A DNA stretch of 64,000 nucleotides from Chlorops oryzae (Eukaryota; Arthropoda; Insecta; Diptera; Chloropidae): assembly GCA_020466095.1 (NCBI GenBank), contig CM035806.1, positions 146,074,420-146,138,419 on the forward strand, written 5' to 3'. A program made the translations under genes and the position numbers. The notes beneath the pieces were generated by a model that had not been told where the DNA came from, searched no databases, and worked only from the letters and a program-made list of their open reading frames with translations. Below are positions 1 through 11,495 of the stretch, one piece after another. Each line of letters starts with the position of its first letter. Within the stretch, counting starts at the first letter, position 1.

Positions 1-63
1 CACTGTTAATTTTTATCCACATTCTAACTCATCCTGAATGCAATTGAATATTCCCGAACTTAC

Positions 64-211
64 CAGAGGCGGTTTGTCGACCATTCGACGGCAATTGTTC
101 ATCTCGGTTGGTGAATTATCCTCCTCGGAGCTCGGTGAGTGTGGCACTGATTGTTGCTGTTGTTGTTGTTGTTGCTGTTGCGTTTGACGCTCAATATTTG
201 AATCATTACAG
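64..211 (-). CDS. Internal exon with polyglutamine tract, gene unknown
   Basis: Read on the minus strand, a pyrimidine-rich tract ending in TTTCAG (212-217) is followed by 148 open bases and then a consensus donor CTG|GTAAGT (intron begins at 63). The first base completes a codon from the previous exon, so the upstream intron is phase 2 and the downstream one phase 0. The 49 full codons encode a hydrophilic, probably disordered segment: a start rich in Asn, Ser and Gln, ten consecutive glutamines coded by mixed CAA/CAG, then an acidic Ser/Pro/Glu stretch and a basic NNCRRMVDKPPL end. I do not recognise the gene. Good splice sites at both ends and balanced base composition separate this from the random open frames elsewhere. 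Neighbouring exons would lie off the left edge (downstream) and further right in the window (upstream), but I could not identify the upstream one. Confidence 0.6.
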
Positions 212-623
212 CTGAAAGGGAAAAAAAGGAGGAGACTCTTCAAAATTGGCGATTCGCTTTTCGAATTGCATTATTTACCTTAAACTGATTTGTGGCAAAA
301 GATGCAACGGCCGGCGGCCTTGACTCGCTGGCGTTGAATTCGAGTGCATGCTTAAAGGCTGCTCCACACGTAGTCGTATATCCTGCATTGTCGTCCTCTT
401 TGGTCAATCGACGAAGAGTTATTGCCGTCTTTACATAAATTAGTTATCGATCTTATACGGTCTAGGGATGGAAATCTGAAATGATTCACAAGAGAGAAGA
501 AAAATTTCAATTCGAGAATTAAATGAAATTCATTGAAAATCAATAATGGAAAATCCTTTGAAAAATTGTCTTTGGGAAATTTCATTCATTATAATGAAAA
601 TGGCATCAAAGCTTTAAGAGGAT
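212..623. other. Non-coding, probably intronic
   Basis: This is AT-rich sequence upstream of the minus-strand exon. I see no exon with good splice sites and no repeat of note. Confidence 0.4.
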
Positions 624-713
624 CAGTCTCAACCACCCCTCCGATCGACCGACCGACCGACCGACCGACCGACCGCCCGACCGCCCGACCATCTAGCGGA
701 CTGGTTGAGACTG
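624..713. repeat. 12-bp inverted repeat enclosing a (GACC)n microsatellite
   Basis: A perfect 12-bp inverted repeat, CAGTCTCAACCA at 624-635 and TGGTTGAGACTG at 702-713, flanks a GACC/GCCC tetranucleotide array at about 645-690. The array sits in the loop of a possible cruciform. An open frame through it translates to a PTDR repeat and is not considered coding. Confidence 0.7.
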
Positions 714-1180
714 CCTCAGCATTGAAAGTGAGAATTTCCATTCCTTTTTTTTTTGCTTCGTTTGATGCTTTAAACAAACGAGAGAACGAAAACTTTCGAA
801 AGCCTTCGTCTCTTTTATTTTGTACTTAAGTTCTTAGGCAAGTTGTTTTTTGTTGCTTTCGTACTTTTCTCTTTGTTTCTTGTTTCATTGTTCCTTGCTT
901 CTTATGGCTCAATTTAGTTGACTCGCCGGCGCAGACAAAGTTTACCATGACAAAAAGGATTGGAATATATTTACCTTTTCGTGCACCTATCTATCATCTG
1001 CAGTTGTGTTCAACAAAATAGCAAAGAATTTTAATATTCTCTAAATTAAGCTTTGCCGTGAAAGGGTTAATATTTTTTCTTTGTTTTTTGTTACCCTCAT
1101 TCTTAAGTCTCGGCAAACTTTTCAATAAATTCTCCCATATAAAATCGAATAAGGGGTAATTTAATCAGCTGATTTATTAA
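714..1180. other. Non-coding AT-rich stretch
   Basis: I see no gene, no long repeat and no convincing splice signals. Poly-T runs are frequent. Confidence 0.4.
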
Positions 1181-1229
1181 CCCATTTCCAGTCGCTGTAA
1201 CTTATTTCATTAATTGGACTTTAAATGGG
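1181..1229. mobile_element. Very short TTAA-flanked inverted-repeat element
   Basis: The ends CCCATTT and AAATGGG are inverted repeats, bracketed by TTAA at 1177-1180 and 1230-1233. TTAA target duplications and ends starting CCC are typical of piggyBac-type elements. At 49 bp this could be a remnant or chance, so confidence is modest. Confidence 0.35.
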
Positions 1230-2480
1230 TTAAGGTACGTTAAGTGACTTTTTGTCGATAAAAAAAAGGGGTTTCTTAGTCAAAATTGGCAGTAATATTT
1301 AATTGGACATAGCTGTTCATAGGTCCCTTAATGGTTCGCCATCGACACGCCCGGATTCTTCTTATTAAATATGAAGTTGTCAGAGTTTTGCGGTGCCGCA
1401 CTTGTGGCTTCTGGAGTGGCAAAATTTTGTGGCTTCATCTTAAGTGCTTTCTAATATTTTCGTGCTCGTTCGAACGTTCTTGGGGATAATAAAATTTCGG
1501 GCGTCCGTCCGTGAGATTAGCACGGACGATAGAGATGCCAGATGCGAGATGTGAGATGTGAGATGCTAGTTGCGAGGTACGAGTTGAGCATGGCCAAATA
1601 TTGTCATGCGTTTGTGGTAGTCGTATTTGGGGGCACGGAAATTCGATATGGCAGCGTCTGCTTCGCTTGAATCTTAATTTCGAGCAACCAAAAAGGATTT
1701 AAAATGTCACAATAAAATTGCAAATTTCGTTGTCTTCAAACATCGTCCAAAATCCATCCGGGAGGAGAACGTATGCTGTCGCTATCGATGTCGCCTTCCC
1801 TTGCTCCCAGTCTCATGTGCGTTGCATTTTTTTGCGACCTTATGACTTGATGAGGCAGCGATTAGTTTTGCATCAGCAAACAAACACGAAGGCTTGACAT
1901 CGGTTTGCTTGTTTACACACGAAAACAGACATACACACACACACACACACATACACACTCGGCCCAGAGTTTGTCGTCATCGAAGACTATTAATAAACCT
2001 ATGACCGCAAATATTTTGCTTTCGGCTTAAACATGGGCCACTGATAACTGTAATAATTGTTCACAGTTGGTTGACTCTCACTCGGTCCTTTATATTTGAT
2101 GATCTACGCTTTGGTCGATTGGTGGCAATGTCATGCCGTGCCTTGCGGTGCGGTCTATGGGACTCGTACTAATTAATTGCTGATAGCTTGGTGGTCTATT
2201 GGTCCTAATAAAATTTTGTTCAAAGAGATTATTGAAATGCTTTCTGCACTTCATTGATATATGTATGTATGATAGTTTCTTAAGCACATACAGCTTTGTT
2301 CACCATAATAGGGATTCCAAAACGAGCCGTTAGAGGAGCTGTAAGCTTACAATCTTGCAATCAACCGACAGCATCAGGTTCGCCAAATCTTAAAGCTGCA
2401 CTTTAAGCTTTTAATGATTAGTGACTTTGATTATTTTATATGTTTGCACGCGTTGAATTGGTAATTTTACTCTTGACGTT
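1230..2480. other. Non-coding stretch with minor simple repeats
   Basis: It contains a degenerate GAGATGTGAGATG-type repeat near 1535-1570 and a (CA)n run near 1932-1952. No supported gene is present. Confidence 0.4.
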
Positions 2481-4097
2481 AAAAAGCCAAATATGTATTA
2501 AAATTATCCAATACTTAAATTATCAATTATCGAAATCGTCGATTATTTGAACTATCGATTGTTTATGTGATCAATTTTTGAAATTGTCGACAATTGAATT
2601 TATCGATTACTGATCATTTAAATAGTCAATTATCGAAATTATCGCTTATTGTATATGATAGTGTTGAATTTGTTGATGGTGATGATGGAGATCATGGTGA
2701 TGATGTGTGATAATGGTGATGTTAAAGGTGATAATGGTGTTGATGGTGATGATGTTGTTGATGTTGTTGATGGTGTTGATGGTGATGATGATGGTGAGGC
2801 TGGTGATGATGGTTATGATGATGGTGATGATGATGGTGATGATGATGGTGAGGTTGGTGATGATGATGGTGATGACGATGGCGATGATGATGGTGTTGAT
2901 GGTGATGATGGTGTTGATGGTGTTGATGGTGATGATGGTGTTGATGGTGATGATGGTGATGATGGTGATGTTAAAGGTGATAATGGTGTTGATGGTGATG
3001 GTGATGTTGATTATGTTGATGCTGGTGTTGATGGTGGTTATGTTGTTGCTGATGATGATGATGTTGGGGATGATGTTGGTAATGATGTTGGTGATGATGT
3101 TGGTGATTATGTTGGTGATGGTGATGATGATGGTGATGCTGATGGTGATGATGATGGTGATGATGATAATGGTGATGATGATGATGGTGACGATGGTGAT
3201 GTTGATGTTGATGATGGTGTTGATGGTGATGATGTTGTTGATGTTGATAATGGTGTTGATGGTGATGATGTTGTTGATGATGTTGATGGTGGTGATGATG
3301 GCGATGGTGTTGAAATTTGAAAATATACTCTCCGATAGTTCTCCAGCTCTACTGAGATGACTGAGAATTTCTTCAGTTCACTGCTTTATATACGTTTCCG
3401 AAATCATGAATTCAGTGAGAATTGTAGGAATTTTTTGAAAAAACCTACCTTTGCTCGGGGTAGTTTTGCATTTGGAGGGAAATAATGATTGGAAATTTGT
3501 TTTCAGGACGAATACTATCAAAGGGACCTATGAGCGTATTCGGAGGGTGACTTTGGGGCTTCAAGCCCCCCTAGAAATGTTGGGAATTACGATGGGGATT
3601 GAGAAAATGATCTCGGTGGATAGTTTTGTTATGCCTTAAACCTCTTCCGGAATAATTTTCTGAGTCGGTGCGTGTCGGAAGGCAACAAAATCTCACGATA
3701 GCTTGTATTTCCTTACCCTTTTGGGTCCCATCTAAGAAGGGTATACGAATATACAATTTTTCCAGCGGGCTGCATCAAGGCATCGATGAGGTTAAGTGCG
3801 CCAGGATAGAATTCATTTGAATGACTTTGGAAATATCTCCCTGAAGTGTATTTTTTTAAGTGTACATTGTTCTCGTAACCTTAATCCTTGCACGATATGA
3901 CATGTTACACATCATCATAAAACATGCGTGCCTGCTGGGAAAAATTTGTGTGTGTGTGCTTAAGTGTGTAAGCTTAGCCCGTTTTTCCTATAAGGTCAGT
4001 CGAGTGGGACAACAGTGCAGTTAAATCGAAGACGAACAAAGAGAACAAAAGATGTGATATTGTCATCGGCCTGAAGTCGTCTTCTGCATCTCCCATA
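2481..4097 (+). mobile_element. Composite repeat element, copy 1 (TATCGAT region, GATGGT array, conserved tail)
   Basis: Three parts occur in fixed order and recur at 18.6-20.9 kb. First is an AT-rich segment with many ATTATCGA/ATCGATT motifs (about 2490-2655). Second is the GATGGT array. Third is a conserved tail from about 3346 to 4097 that aligns almost base for base with 20221-20937. Similarity stops abruptly after TCTCCCATA in both copies, which marks the right end. Copy 1 carries an extra stretch of about 35-40 bp near 3911-3960. No transposase or Rep protein is encoded, so the element is non-autonomous. A link to DINE-1/Helentron-like elements, which also carry internal tandem repeats, is inference only. 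Confidence 0.65.
2665..3313 (+). repeat. (GATGGT/GATGAT)n microsatellite array
   Basis: About 650 bp of imperfect trinucleotide-based repeat (GAT, GGT, GTT). Open frames through it give poly-Asp/Gly/Val or poly-Met/Val proteins and are artefacts of a period of three. The array lies inside the composite element. Confidence 0.9.
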
Positions 4098-5640
4098 ACA
4101 TAATTTAAAGGAGAGTAACTTATTAGCCCTTGCCTGATCACAGTACCCCCTTCATAAAATCCTGGCTACCTCCATGAAAAAGATATATTATATTTTCCTC
4201 GTTCCTAACTTAATTTAATGTAGCCCACGTTACATTAATCTGACTGCCAGGCAACGAAAAAATAAAAGGTTTTTTAAACCTTCGATTCAAGAAACTCGGA
4301 GCGAAGCATCCTTGCGACATTAGCATTTAAAAGCTGCCCTCAGAAAACATCATAAGCTTGGGTCGCGTTGCACATTTCTTACACGCAACGCATCCTTCCT
4401 GTCGTCGCTATAAATAAATATGAAAAGTATTAAGGTCCTTGCTTGAGCAACTGGATTTCATTGTGTCCCAAAAGGATTCGAACAGCTTAAAAAGTTGAGC
4501 TTCAGTTGCACCTTTATAGCTTATTTTCATCACGTTTTCCTTAAAGTTTCTCGAAAGAGTTGTTTAGTGCCTTGACGTGGATTAAATGGCTTACTATTGT
4601 TGTTGTTATACCTGTTCCGCCGGAAATCATGACAAAGCTATTGATATAAAAAAAATATAAGTATAAAAAAAAATAAAGACGGAAGGAAAATATAAAAATA
4701 ATAAAGCAAGTATAAGCACTACAAATCAAGTTCATCGGCAAGTTTTCCCCGGATGTGCAGAGCAGCATTTGGAAGATGAGGAAGCAGAATAAAAGCCCCT
4801 TTTAGTTCGAATATACGGTCGATTTGCCACGCAGGAGCGGCGTCTGGCTTTGTGCGCCTAATTCTCAGGCCACTGAAACTTTAAGAACATTACAGAAGCA
4901 ACCAAAATGGTTAATCGTATGGCGAGCCCCACCCCCAAAATTGAGATAATAACTGGCAAGTATGTATTGCGTGGACGAGCTTTAACCCATTGAAGTGACT
5001 TGATTTGACATGTTTGGAAATTATCCTTGTCGATGCATCACTAAGCTGCATTTTTACAATCCGGAGAAGTCATTACATTGTTCTACGACACTGAATGAGC
5101 CGAATCACCGAATTGCTAGGGAAAAATTTTTCATTCGTTTTCGATCCTCGGAAAAGCTCGTGCAACAAATAACGGAAAAAGTTTCAAAACTCCGTCCTGC
5201 AAGTCTAGCAGGGAACATTCGCTCGAATGCAGTTACGAAAGTTTTCCCCCTCGCACCATCAACGTTTCATATCTTAAAAAATATGCGTGTAAAACTTTCA
5301 TTCTTTCCATTATAGGTGGGTGGGGAACGGTGCGGGGGGTTTGGCGGAAATCATGTTGTTAACAAGGAAATGTTACAGTCAAAGTTTTCTCCACAAAATA
5401 AGCTTTGTCAGATTGCTTTTTTCGCATAATTTAAGAGTGATTTTATCCAGGCGCCAATATGCACAACAGCAAAACATCGAAAGGCAATGCATTTCGCGAT
5501 CCCACAAACAAATATTTCTACCGAAGTCCATGCATGCAGACGTACACACACATACACACACACACACACACTCACAATATTTGTATGAAAACAGGAAGTT
5601 ATTTCTTGCATGAAAAATTCATCAGAGATTTCATCAATTG
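4098..5640. other. Non-coding stretch
   Basis: No supported exon. It includes a (CA)n run near 5541-5572 and short A-rich runs. Open frames at 5010-5315 and 5320-5613 lack splice or family support. Confidence 0.4.
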
Positions 5641-5642
5641 AG

Positions 5643-6045
5643 AGGAGTGAGTGTGAGAGAGAGTGAGAGAGAGAGTGAGAGAGAGAGTGAGAGAGAGAGT
5701 GAGAGAGAGGAGAGAGAGTGAGAGAGAGTGCGAGAGAGTGAGAGAGAGAGAGTGAGAGAGAGAGAGAGTGAGAGAGAGAGAGAGTGGAGAAGAGGAGTGA
5801 GAGAGAGTGAGAGAGAGTGAGAGAGAGTGAAAGAGAGTGAAAGAGAGTGAGATGAAGAGATGAAAAGATAAAGAGAGGGAGAGATGAAGAGAGGGAGAGA
5901 TGAAGAGAGGGAGAGATGAAGAGAGGGAGAGATAAAGAGAGGGAAATATGAAGAGAGTGAGAGATGAAGAGAGGCAGAGATGAAGAGAGGGAAATATGAA
6001 GAGAGGGAGTGATGAAGAGAGGGAGAGATGAAGAGAGAGACATGA
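5643..6045 (+). repeat. GA-rich microsatellite/minisatellite
   Basis: The first half is (GAGAGAGT)-type repeat. The second half is a 14-16-bp unit of the GAGAGATGAAGAGAGG type. It is purely simple sequence; the Ser/Leu-rich frame on the opposite strand is not coding. Confidence 0.9.
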
Positions 6046-7171
6046 AAAGGGGCCTGATAGAAGAGAGAGACAGGTAGAAATCGCTACTGAGAAAGAATGC
6101 CTAACTGGCCACCAGAAGTGTCTTCTTAAACTCCCACTATGACAGACACTGTCATTTTGCTTGCTATGTCTTTCAAGCGGCTATGCATGACAGTTTCACC
6201 TATACGTCATCGATGTAATAATTAATGACTACTTCAAGAAGTCTGCTAGGTACGGTTTCGGATATCTTGAGCCAAGTTTATTGTGTGCACCCATAATAAA
6301 TTCGGACCGTAGTAGGGGTGCGTGTGAAATCATGGCCACAGTATCATTTTCTTGGGAAATATTTTCAAAATTCTAGAATTTCGAAGACTTCAGATCTATC
6401 CTGTGAGTGTAACACTTTCTTCCGCTCTTCGTCGGTCGAAGCTTTTGACACTCTAGAATTTTCGATTGTGAGAATTCTTGCCTTTTCAGGTCAATTATTT
6501 AACAAAAAAAAAAAAAATCTTTTTAATTGGCCAGGCCAACAACTCGAAAATTGCATGCAATTAAATGTGTCAATAGAGTTTACCATTGCTGCTGCTGCTG
6601 TGAATGCATGAAAACACATCCACTTACATACGTATGTACATATGTACGTTATTACTGAAGCTCACCTTACATTCTTGGTTGCCGACCGGTAATGCCACTA
6701 TGTAGAATGAGTCGATCTCATACATTTATGTACGCACGCCTCTTTTACCGACTGTCAGTGTAAAAAGTATGTTTCCTCTGGTGACACCCCACCGGGGATG
6801 TCTTGTGTCGTCAGCGCGTTTTCTGCCCGTCAAACCGGCTTTTCATATTCCAGCAAAAGAGTGTTCTCCTAAGTGAGACAATTACAGTTGTGTTCAAAAA
6901 AATAAAATCGTTGCCAAGGATCATGCTTTAAAATGGCGTCACTCCAAGGCCTGCTTTTAGAGAAAAAGTCCTTGACAAAATCAATCGAAGTTTCAATTTT
7001 CACGCAAATTCACAGTTCAACGGTAATTAATAACTTAAAAATGTCAATTTAAAAATAATTAGGTACATAAGTAGGTCAATAATTTGGCATTTTCATTTTC
7101 GGATCTTGAGTTTTCAAAGTCTAGAAATAATATCCTTCGTGAAATTTTCTCCGCGTAGTTCGGCAGGACTA
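6046..7171. other. Non-coding stretch
   Basis: The block near 6120-6240 contains CATGACAGTTTCACC and GTCATCGATG strings like those in the element at 15385-15719, so it may be an old fragment of that family. A (GCT)n run lies near 6590. No gene seen. Confidence 0.35.
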
Positions 7172-7612
7172 TCCGGAATAAATTTGCATGTTTGTATCCG
7201 GCCACATTATAATTATCCGGATAATGTTAATATCCGTCCGGATAAATAAATTTGCATGTTTGTATCCGGCCATATTATAATATATCCGGTAAACGTTAAT
7301 ATCCGTCCGGATAAATAAATTTGCATGTTTGTATCCGGCCATATTATAATTATCCGGTATACGTTAATATCCGTCCGGATAAATAAATTTGCATGTTTGT
7401 ATCCGGCCATAATATAATTATCCGGATAACGTTAATATCCGTCCGGATAAATAAATTTTCATGTTTGTATCCGGCCATATTATAATTATCCGGATAGTGT
7501 TAATATCCGTCCGCATAAATACATTTTCATATTTGTATCCGGGCATATTATGATTATCCGGATAAATAAATTTGCATGTTTGTATCTGGCTATATTATAA
7601 TTATCCGGATAA
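7172..7612. repeat. 68-bp tandem minisatellite, about six units
   Basis: The anchor TTTGCATGTTTGTATCCGG recurs at 7183, 7251, 7320, 7388, 7456 and 7524 (spacings 68, 69, 68, 68, 68) and again at 7571 after a shortened unit. Each unit contains several ATCCGG motifs, including the palindrome ATCCGGAT and TATCCGTCCGGATA. Flanking DNA lacks these motifs. The 65-residue frame on the minus strand simply reflects a tract without stops. Confidence 0.9.
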
Positions 7613-7888
7613 CGTTTTCCCAATGTCAAATTAAAAGAAGAAAATTTTCATATTCTCTAAATTTTATTGTAGCTTCTGCCTCGCCCTAAAGCTGCGCCAC
7701 CGTCTACAGGCAGAAAGCAATTGACAAATGATATATGACAAATTGATAAATGTTATCCGCAAATGATTGGATCCGCAAAAAAAAAAACACTATCTGGCTG
7801 GGAGAAATGCGATTACTGCAACTGCAAAACATCTATGAGGTTTTTTGTGTTCAAAAACTGTTAATTGTTAATTTAAATATTATATTAA

Positions 7889-8026
7889 CCCTTTAACGTA
7901 TAAAGATCAAATTTTCCGCGCTATTAATTTCAACGATTATTATCATTTGTATTCATGGCATCACTTACTTATACAATCGTCAAACGTTTGTGATGAATTA
8001 AAATTTGTCCCTTATTCGTTAAAGGG
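7889..8026. mobile_element. TTAA-flanked (piggyBac-type) miniature element
   Basis: The left end CCCTTTAACG and right end CGTTAAAGGG are perfect 10-bp inverted repeats with TTAA on both outer sides (7885-7888, 8027-8030). Length is 138 bp with no coding capacity. TTAA duplications are the signature of piggyBac-type transposition (established for that superfamily). The assignment is by ends only. Confidence 0.7.
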
Positions 8027-8030
8027 TTAA

Positions 8031-9430
8031 AGAGCAAATGGCGCACAGATAAACCGAATAACAAGATTTCCCAAGAATTCATAAAAACCGAAACCCCTCA
8101 AAAGTCTTATTCTTAGCTGCTGGATTGGTTTATGTATGATCGGAGCTCCAGCATTAACTGACAGCCGGTTAACCGCATATGTACATACATATGTACATGT
8201 ATGTGTGTATGTTTGGGGCATCGTTTCGAAGGAATCATGAGAAAGTTGGATTGCTGCTTTTGTTGTTGCTGATGATGCTGTTGTTTTTCACAGTTTTTTC
8301 CCCCCTCTCCATTTGCTTTGATCTTCACTATCATCGCTGATGTTGCTATTTTCAGCATCTGCGGCAAATGCTTCGTGCAGCCGCCGGGTAAACTAGTCTC
8401 GATCGAATTGCTTGAATGTCTTGCTACTGTTTCATGGCCAAGATAACAGGCGTGCAGCATTATGCGCAAGCGCAAGCGCACCATTCTCTCAAGCATTTTC
8501 CGTAACTAAAAGACTATAAAGACTCTGTCTGCTGCACCGCACCATCGCCATCATCAACTGAATCGCATCATTACAGTATGCTGATTGGCATTATTAGCAG
8601 CAATTTTAAGTCTATCTCTTAACTTCGTGATCGAGAGGACGGAGGTGTGAAAGAGATAGATAGATAGAGAAAGAGAGAGAGGGATTCTTAGTTTCGTGCC
8701 GGCTTTACCGGATCAAATATGCTTGGTTTTTAACATCTTTTTTCCAAGTGTAATGAAGACTTTTTAGTGACATCAAGAAATTTTGGTCACCAGTTGTCGA
8801 GGGTCATGTGCGAAATTAGGGGTCCAGCACCAGTGAAAGAAACCTCCCCACTCGCAGGCAGAACCTTTTGCGGCTTGTTCAATTGGCATTAGACGACGCG
8901 TTTGATGTGTCCCGAACGATTCACGTTTATTCATGTCGCGCAACTATAGGTACCGCAAAATCCGCTTGGATGCTGCCAACAAGCATACGATAGCATGCCA
9001 CTGGAATAATGATCATCAACAATGGACAATGAACGGAGGACGAACGGAACGGAACGGAAGGGCGAGCGGCCAGTTAGAATCGCAACACTTGGACGCCGAC
9101 ATGGCAATGTTGGTCTCCATTCTCTATTAAACGTCAGACTCCTCGTGTCTGCCGTCTGCCGTCTGCCGAATGGACTTGGGCAATGAATGGATGCGACTTT
9201 TATTTTTTCATACGGCGTTTATTGCACAACGCCACCATCATTTTAACCAAGAGCTCTCACGCAATTTGTGAAATAACCAGAGGAGCTCAGATTGCAGCAA
9301 ATGCATTTGTCTATTTTGCTCGGTTGTTACCGTTACGATCTCTGCATTTCAATGGAAAGCAGCTTAAAGCTCGTGTGGCGCAAAGCAGCAGCGCCACATA
9401 TGTATGCATGTATATATGTATGTACCTTCA
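8031..9430. other. Non-coding stretch, less AT-rich
   Basis: Mixed-composition DNA with CAA/CAG-type runs, GATA and GA tracts (8650-8685) and GCGCAAGCGCAAGCGCA near 8462. It may be intronic or regulatory. No exon is supported by splice sites. Confidence 0.35.
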
Positions 9431-11495
9431 AACACACACACACACACACAAGGACATTCACTTAAATATAGAATCTATATTATAGATGCTATTGCAGCAT
9501 TGCGCGAATATGTTGGAATGAAATATAAAGCCTTAGATTGGAAATGCATACACATGTACATATGTTTAACCGAGGTTTCCTCTTATCCGGCGCACACTGT
9601 ACGTTCATAACAGAGACGCAGTAGCTATAATTGAAAATTTTATATCATACATATACCTACTAAAAAGAATTTTGCACATAAAATAAAATTAATGGATATG
9701 AATTAAAACAAAGAGCATGAATGAACACGAATTAAAGAAAGACACAAATTGAAGATAAAAAAAAAAAAATTCAACTCTACAAGGGACTACTTGGAAACTC
9801 CGGAGAGTATCATGTGCAAGTGAAGGAAATGCGATCCTTTTAGTGTTGCTATAGCGGAACGACAGGCAGATCCAACTTTTTTTTGCCGCTCTGCGCAAAA
9901 AGAATCTTTGTCCAAAGGTAGTTAAGGAGTTTTTGCTTTCATCCAGTCCTAGGGATTCAACAGCTCTGATAAACCTTCCCTATGTTGAGGTACGATGATT
10001 TCGACGAACATTTTCCCGGCTCTCGGAGGTATAAACCTGAGCTCACATTTAAAATTTTCTAGAATTATCTTGAAAAAATCACGATTTTAATTGGTTTTTA
10101 TGATTTTATGATTGAACACATACAAGCACATGCAACCATTTACAATCAAAAGGGCAGTTGGTTGGATCTGAGTCCATATGTTTGCATATTTTGAATATTG
10201 GTAGGAATTCTTGAAAATGCTTAACAACGCTGGGCAGCTGCGATCACTTGGAGTTGGAATGGAGTAGAATTTATAACAAAATCGTTCAGGCTTCGTTTTT
10301 GTGAGCACGAGTCCCGAAAAGTAAGAAGCAAGGAAGGGTGTTATGGCCAGATGAGCTTGACTATACAATATCTGATAGATATTACATATGAATTGTTGAA
10401 TTTTTTTTAAACCTATATTTTAAAATATAATATAAAGCCTGGGACAGCGTCCAATAAGCCAAAGTATTCTGGAGATTTTCAAGATTATAAAGAAGCCTTC
10501 AGAAGGGCGTACCGAGAAAAAAAAGTGCTTTGGTAGCGCTTATATTTGCCACAGTGGTATACTGAGCAATTATAAGATATTAACCGAAAAAAAATTTGGG
10601 GGGACAAGAAGAAGTTTAGAGAGTTTTGCACCAAAAATCCAAAAAATCCGATAAATTCATGACTTCCGATTTCGATGAAAATTCATGTATAGAATAAGTG
10701 AAAAAATCCAAGAATTTTGGCGCTAACATTTTAAAAAAAGTACTGATTACAACTAGTCTAGTTTGGGTATAGTTCCAAACTGGTACAAAAAGGACTAGTT
10801 GCAATCAGTTTTTTGAAAAAGTTTTCCAACGATTCTTTGGGTTACACACGTTAGGAAGAATTCTCAATTGAATACATAAAATATATGTAAAATTTTTTAA
10901 ATTTTGTTTGTCTAAAGCAATATTAACCCTATCTGAGCCAATGAACTATCGAGCAGCCAGGAGACGTAATCAATCTCATGTTTGTTGCATCTGAGGCATG
11001 TACTGACAATTCGAATTGCCTCAAGTTTTTCGATAGGTACCTACTCGATTGTTAGCTTCGATCTTTTAATATTCGAAGTAAATGCAATATCCGCTGCTTC
11101 GGATTACTCAACCACACTGGCACGGTGCGGTGCGGCGACTGATGGAGGACAGGTGCAGAAATCGTGCTGACCGCATCCGCTTGCCATAAAGCATGAGAGC
11201 AAAAAAGCCAGCAACATATACTCCGGTACTCCCGATTCTCTCGCATTCCATGGCATTGCCACTTGAAAAAAATCTATTGCAAGCTTTTACGTAGTTTTTG
11301 CACCCAACTTCGTGTCTCCGAACAAACTCCGAGTACATGCGTATACGAGTGTCTTATCGGGGTTCGTCAGTGGCATTTGTTCCAACAAATCACATCACGT
11401 TAATTGAATTAATTTTCGAATTGCTTGACAGTAATTGGTAAGGACAGTTTGACAGTTTAAAAGAATGTAATGAGTGACAAGTTGAATTGTTGAAG
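9431..11495. other. Non-coding stretch
   Basis: It starts with a (CA)n run at about 9431-9450. A hairpin lies at 10742-10809. The string GGGTGTTATGGCCAG near 10336 resembles the end motif of the repeat family at 45622-46225. No gene seen. Confidence 0.35.
10742..10809. repeat. 68-nt inverted repeat (hairpin)
   Basis: The arms ACTGATTACAACTAGTC and GACTAGTTGCAATCAGT pair with one mismatch. Inside, TAGTTTGG and CCAAACT pair again. It could be a small palindromic transposon remnant. Confidence 0.5.

Noticed and set aside
2649..3360. Open frames of over 200 codons encoding poly-Asp/Gly/Val or poly-Met
   Set aside because: They are translations of a GATGGT trinucleotide array open in several frames at once; no start, splice or domain support.
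5408..6043. 211-codon Ser/Leu frame on the minus strand
   Set aside because: It comes from a GA-rich simple repeat on the plus strand; there is no unique sequence of coding character.
8113..8496. 127-codon frame on the minus strand with Gln/His runs
   Set aside because: There are no splice sites, no homology that I recognise, and it runs through CAA/CAG and ATGTAC simple sequence.
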